A stretch of DNA of 8,030 nt, taken from JBLNBQ01 sp050260095. GTDB lineage: Bacteria; Bacillota; UBA5301; DYFA01. The stretch's first letter is position 1. The number at the start of each line of letters is the position of its first letter. The position numbers and the translations under genes were made by a program. The notes below the pieces were generated by a model that was not told where the DNA came from, did not search any database, and saw only the letters and a list, made by a program, of their open reading frames with translations. Positions 6,017 through 8,030 of this stretch are shown one piece after another. Where the stretch lies: the NCBI GenBank assembly GCA_050260095.1, contig JBLNBQ010000171.1:1-8030 (forward strand), written 5' to 3'.

Positions 6017-7351
6017 GTGGCATTTGAAAATCTGGCGTCGCGCCTCTCCGAGACCTTCCGGCGCCTGAGGGGCAAGGGACGCCTGACCGAGGCCGACGTC
6101 CAGGCGGCGCTCCGGGAAGTCCGGGTGGCGCTGCTGGAGGCCGACGTCAACCTCAAGGTGGTCAAAGAGTTTGTCCGGCGCGTCGGCGAGCGGGCCGTGG
6201 GCCAGGAAATCCTGGAGAGCCTCACGCCGGCGCAGCACGTCATCAAGATCGTTCATGAGGAACTGACCGCGCTTCTCGGCGGGACGCAGGCGCGCTTGGC
6301 CCAGGCGGGCCGGGGGCCGACCGTTGTGATGCTCTGCGGTCTCCAGGGTTCCGGCAAGACCACGACCACCGGCAAGCTGGCGCACTTGCTGAAGAAGCAG
6401 GGGCGGCGCCCGCTGCTCGTGGCCTGCGACATCTACCGGCCGGCCGCCATCGACCAGCTCAAGGTGGTGGGCGGGGACGCCGGGGTGCCGGTCTTCACCC
6501 TCGGCCAGATCGACCCGGTTGAGATCGCCTGCAAGGCGCTGGAGCACGCCCGGCTGCACGGCAACGACCCAGTGCTCATCGACACCGCCGGGCGTCTGCA
6601 CATCGACGAGGCGCTCATGGATGAACTCAAGCGCATGCGCGCCGCGGTCCACCCGCACGAGATCCTGCTCGTGGTCGACGCCATGACCGGCCAGGACGCC
6701 GTGTCGGTGGCGGAGCGGTTCAATGCCGAACTGGGGATCGACGGCGTCGTGCTCACCAAGTACGACGGCGACGCCCGGGGTGGGGCGGCGCTCTCCATCC
6801 GGTCGGTCACGGGCAAGCCCATCAAGTTCGTGGGCACCAGCGAGAAGCTGGAAGGGCTCGAAGCCTTCCACCCCGACCGGGTGGCTTCCCGCATTCTGGG
6901 CATGGGGGACGTCCTCACCCTGGTGGAGAAGGCCCAGGAGGCGTTCGACGCCAAGCAGGCCCAGGCGATGCAGACGAAGCTCAAGGAGGCCCGGTTCGAC
7001 CTGGAGGACTTCCTCGGCCAGATGCAGCAGATGCGCAAGCTCGGTCCCCTCGACGAGGTCCTGCGCATGCTCCCGGGGGCTGCCGGCAAGGGCCTCGCCA
7101 ACCTGCAGGTCGACGAGAAACAGTTGAAACGCGTCGAGGCCATCATCCAGTCGATGACGCCGCACGAGCGGCGCAATCCGCACCTGATCGACGGGAGTCG
7201 CAGGAGGCGCATCGCCGCAGGCAGCGGGACGCAGGTGCAAGACGTCAACCGGCTTCTCAAGCAGTTCGAGATGACCCGGCAGATGATGAAGCAGTTGGGA
7301 TTTGGGGAGAAGAAAGGGAAGCGGGGTCCTCGCCTGCCGTTCTTCCGGTAG
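6017..7351 (+). CDS. ffh: Signal recognition particle protein Ffh (SRP54)
   Basis: Ffh binds signal sequences leaving the ribosome together with SRP RNA (ffs, not in this window) and delivers them to FtsY. At 444 residues it has the usual length. The N domain is at about 1-90, with LTEADVQAALREVRVALLEADVN near 23-45. The G domain has P-loop GLQGSGKT at 108-115, DIYRPAAIDQL from 138, G3 DTAGR at 189-193 and G4 TKYDG at 247-251, followed by DARGGAALS. The Met-rich M domain runs from about 325 to the end, with the finger-loop region, SMTPHERRNP, and the SRP-RNA binding SRRRRIAAGSG at 394-404. The C-terminus is basic. The G4 motif has Tyr where TKLDG is usual. The start is GTG, preceded by GGGGGTAG at 6004-6011, 5 bases upstream. 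It is followed by rpsP after 44 bases with no terminator visible. Confidence 0.98.
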   Translation: MAFENLASRLSETFRRLRGKGRLTEADVQAALREVRVALLEADVNLKVVKEFVRRVGERAVGQEILESLTPAQHVIKIVHEELTALLGGTQARLAQAGRGPTVVMLCGLQGSGKTTTTGKLAHLLKKQGRRPLLVACDIYRPAAIDQLKVVGGDAGVPVFTLGQIDPVEIACKALEHARLHGNDPVLIDTAGRLHIDEALMDELKRMRAAVHPHEILLVVDAMTGQDAVSVAERFNAELGIDGVVLTKYDGDARGGAALSIRSVTGKPIKFVGTSEKLEGLEAFHPDRVASRILGMGDVLTLVEKAQEAFDAKQAQAMQTKLKEARFDLEDFLGQMQQMRKLGPLDEVLRMLPGAAGKGLANLQVDEKQLKRVEAIIQSMTPHERRNPHLIDGSRRRRIAAGSGTQVQDVNRLLKQFEMTRQMMKQLGFGEKKGKRGPRLPFFR

Positions 7352-7381
7352 CCCGCCGCTTTCCTTGCAGGCCCGGTGAAA

Positions 7382-7389
7382 GGGGGTGA
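7382..7389 (+). promoter_or_regulatory. Ribosome binding site of rpsP
   Basis: GGGGGTGA lies 6 bases before ATG 7396 within an A-flanked purine stretch (AAAGGGGGTGA). It is the same eight bases as the site before the sigma gene at 184-191, with a G where the usual GGAGGTGA has A. Confidence 0.75.
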
Positions 7390-7395
7390 CCAGTA

Positions 7396-7671
7396 ATGGC
7401 AGTTCGCATCCGCCTGAAGCGCATGGGCGCCAAGAAGCAGCCCTTCTACCGTCTGGTGGTCGCCGACTCGCGTTCGCCGCGGGACGGCCGGTTCATCGAG
7501 CAGCTGGGGGAGTACAACCCCATCGCCGAGCCGGCGCAGATCCGCGTCGACAAAGAGAAGGCGCTCGAGTGGCTCCGCAAGGGGGCCCAGCCGTCCGACT
7601 CCGCCCGCCGCATCCTGTCCCAGGCCGGCGTGATGAAGGAGTTCGGCGCCAGCACCCCGAAGGCCGAGTAA
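7396..7671 (+). CDS. rpsP: 30S ribosomal protein S16
   Basis: S16 is an early-assembly protein of the 30S body that binds 16S rRNA. The 91-residue product has the family opening MAVRIRLKRMGAKKQPFYR and then VVADSRSPRDGRFIEQLGEYNP, both highly conserved, and ends with a short acidic/Pro tail. The length is typical. It is in the expected slot between ffh and the KH-domain gene, and only 17 bases separate its stop from the khpA start at 7689. The strong ribosome binding site fits a highly translated gene. An open frame over this stretch in the khpA frame is a GC-driven shadow. Confidence 0.98.
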   Translation: MAVRIRLKRMGAKKQPFYRLVVADSRSPRDGRFIEQLGEYNPIAEPAQIRVDKEKALEWLRKGAQPSDSARRILSQAGVMKEFGASTPKAE

Positions 7672-7688
7672 CGGGGGTGGATAGGTCA

Positions 7689-7919
7689 GTGAAGGAATTG
7701 GTGGAGTACATCGTCAGGCAGCTGGTGGATCAGACCGACGAGATCAGGGTGGAGGAGCACGAGGACGGCGACGAACTGGTCGTCGAAGTGAAAGTGGCTC
7801 CCCAGGACGCCGGCAGGATCATCGGCCGCCAGGGGCGCATCGCCAAGGCCATCCGGACGCTGGTCAAAGCGGCCGCCGTTCGCGATGGCCGGAGAGTCAG
7901 CGTCGACATCCTGGACTGA
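7689..7919 (+). CDS. khpA: KH-domain RNA-binding protein KhpA (YlqC family)
   Basis: This is a single KH-domain protein of 76 residues. KhpA homologues bind RNA, pair with KhpB/Jag in Gram-positives, and affect cell division, cell elongation and small-RNA biology in streptococci and other genera. The type II KH fold is indicated by LVEYIVRQLVDQTDEIRV (4-21), a beta strand ELVVEVKVAP (29-38), and the nucleic-acid-gripping loop IIGRQGRIAKAIR, whose GXXG is GRQG at 46-49. The start is GTG 7689, matching the family opening MKELVEYI. GGGGGTGG at 7673-7680 is 8 bases upstream. GTG 7677 is in frame but falls inside that site. Spacing to rpsP is 17 bases and to rimM 6 bases, so translational coupling is likely. 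Confidence 0.93.
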   Translation: MKELVEYIVRQLVDQTDEIRVEEHEDGDELVVEVKVAPQDAGRIIGRQGRIAKAIRTLVKAAAVRDGRRVSVDILD

Positions 7920-7925
7920 CCGGGG

Positions 7926-8030
7926 ATGCGCCAGCAGGTCAAGTTCGTGGCCGTCGGGGAGATCGTGGCCCCGCATGGTCTCAAGGGCGAAGTGAGAGTG
8001 GTGCCGCTCACCGACCGGCCCGGCCGTTTT
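7926..8030 (+). CDS. rimM: Ribosome maturation factor RimM, N-terminal part (cut by window edge)
   Basis: Only the first 35 codons are present. They read MRQQVKFVAVGEIVAPHGLK and then GEVRVVPLTDRPGRF, the hallmark start of RimM: VGxIVxxHGLKGEVRV...TD.P.RF. RimM binds S19 and helps mature the 3' domain of 16S rRNA in the 30S head. Its place after rpsP-khpA is standard, and trmD and rplS would be expected next. The ATG has only CGGGG directly before it as a ribosome binding site, so coupling to khpA six bases upstream may be needed. GTG 7947, with AGGT seven bases upstream, is an alternative start giving MAVGEIVAPHG. The gene is in the same reading frame as khpA, separated by one TGA and two codons. 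Confidence 0.93.
   Translation, partial: MRQQVKFVAVGEIVAPHGLKGEVRVVPLTDRPGRF

Noticed and set aside
5993..7240. 415-codon open frame antisense to ffh, and similar long minus-strand frames opposite smc and ftsY
   Set aside because: They mirror strongly coding + strand genes in a high-GC sequence and their products are Arg/Ala/Leu-rich without recognisable domains; GC-skewed codon use removes stop codons by itself.
7352..7395. Terminator or promoter between ffh and rpsP
   Set aside because: No stem followed by a T-tract is visible, and TTGCAG at 7365-7370 has no -10 at proper spacing; read-through is the simplest view.
7386..7688. Open frame through rpsP in the khpA frame, giving a 177-residue KhpA with an N-terminal extension
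   Set aside because: The upstream part overlaps the whole of rpsP in another frame and has no family similarity, while GTG 7689 matches the KhpA start and has its own binding site.

Overview
This window is a conserved housekeeping block of a high-GC Gram-positive (Bacillota/Firmicutes-like) bacterium. Gene order on the + strand is: a sigma-70 family factor resembling SigH, smc, ftsY, ylxM, ffh, rpsP, khpA (ylqC-type KH protein), and the 5' end of rimM. The order smc-ftsY-ylxM-ffh-rpsP-khpA-rimM is the classic Firmicutes arrangement. ylxM next to ffh, the short FtsY without an acidic N-terminal domain, purine-rich ribosome binding sites and TTG/GTG starts all point the same way. The strong GC bias, which leaves long shadow ORFs on both strands, suggests a high-GC lineage such as Symbiobacterium, Thermaerobacter or Limnochordia. 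That genus-level guess is inference only.

Layout. Bases 1-199 are non-coding and unusually G/C-tract rich, with a compact G-quadruplex motif and a perfect 10-bp G/C hairpin. Bases 200-913 encode the sigma factor. A 92-base gap carries an extended -10 element and leads into smc (1006-4569, TTG start). ftsY follows 17 bases later (start corrected to GTG at 4587). A near-consensus SigA promoter overlaps the ftsY stop codon and should start a second transcript covering ylxM, ffh, rpsP, khpA and rimM. No convincing intrinsic terminator is visible between smc and the right edge, so read-through from smc-ftsY is also likely.

How the genes work together. SMC compacts and segregates chromosomes. FtsY and Ffh are the two GTPases of co-translational membrane targeting, and YlxM is their small HTH-type neighbour. 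RpsP, KhpA and RimM belong to 30S assembly and RNA metabolism. The block therefore joins chromosome organisation, protein targeting and ribosome biogenesis. The sigma factor sits where rnc is commonly found upstream of smc in Firmicutes.

I see no mobile element, CRISPR array, RNA gene, toxin-antitoxin pair or undescribed multi-gene system. The points worth checking are small-scale: glycine substitutions in three SMC ATPase motifs, a Tyr in the Ffh G4 motif, the promoter built into the ftsY stop, a recurrent GGGGGTG-type ribosome binding site, the sigma factor's unusual place and tail, and the G-rich structure at the left edge.
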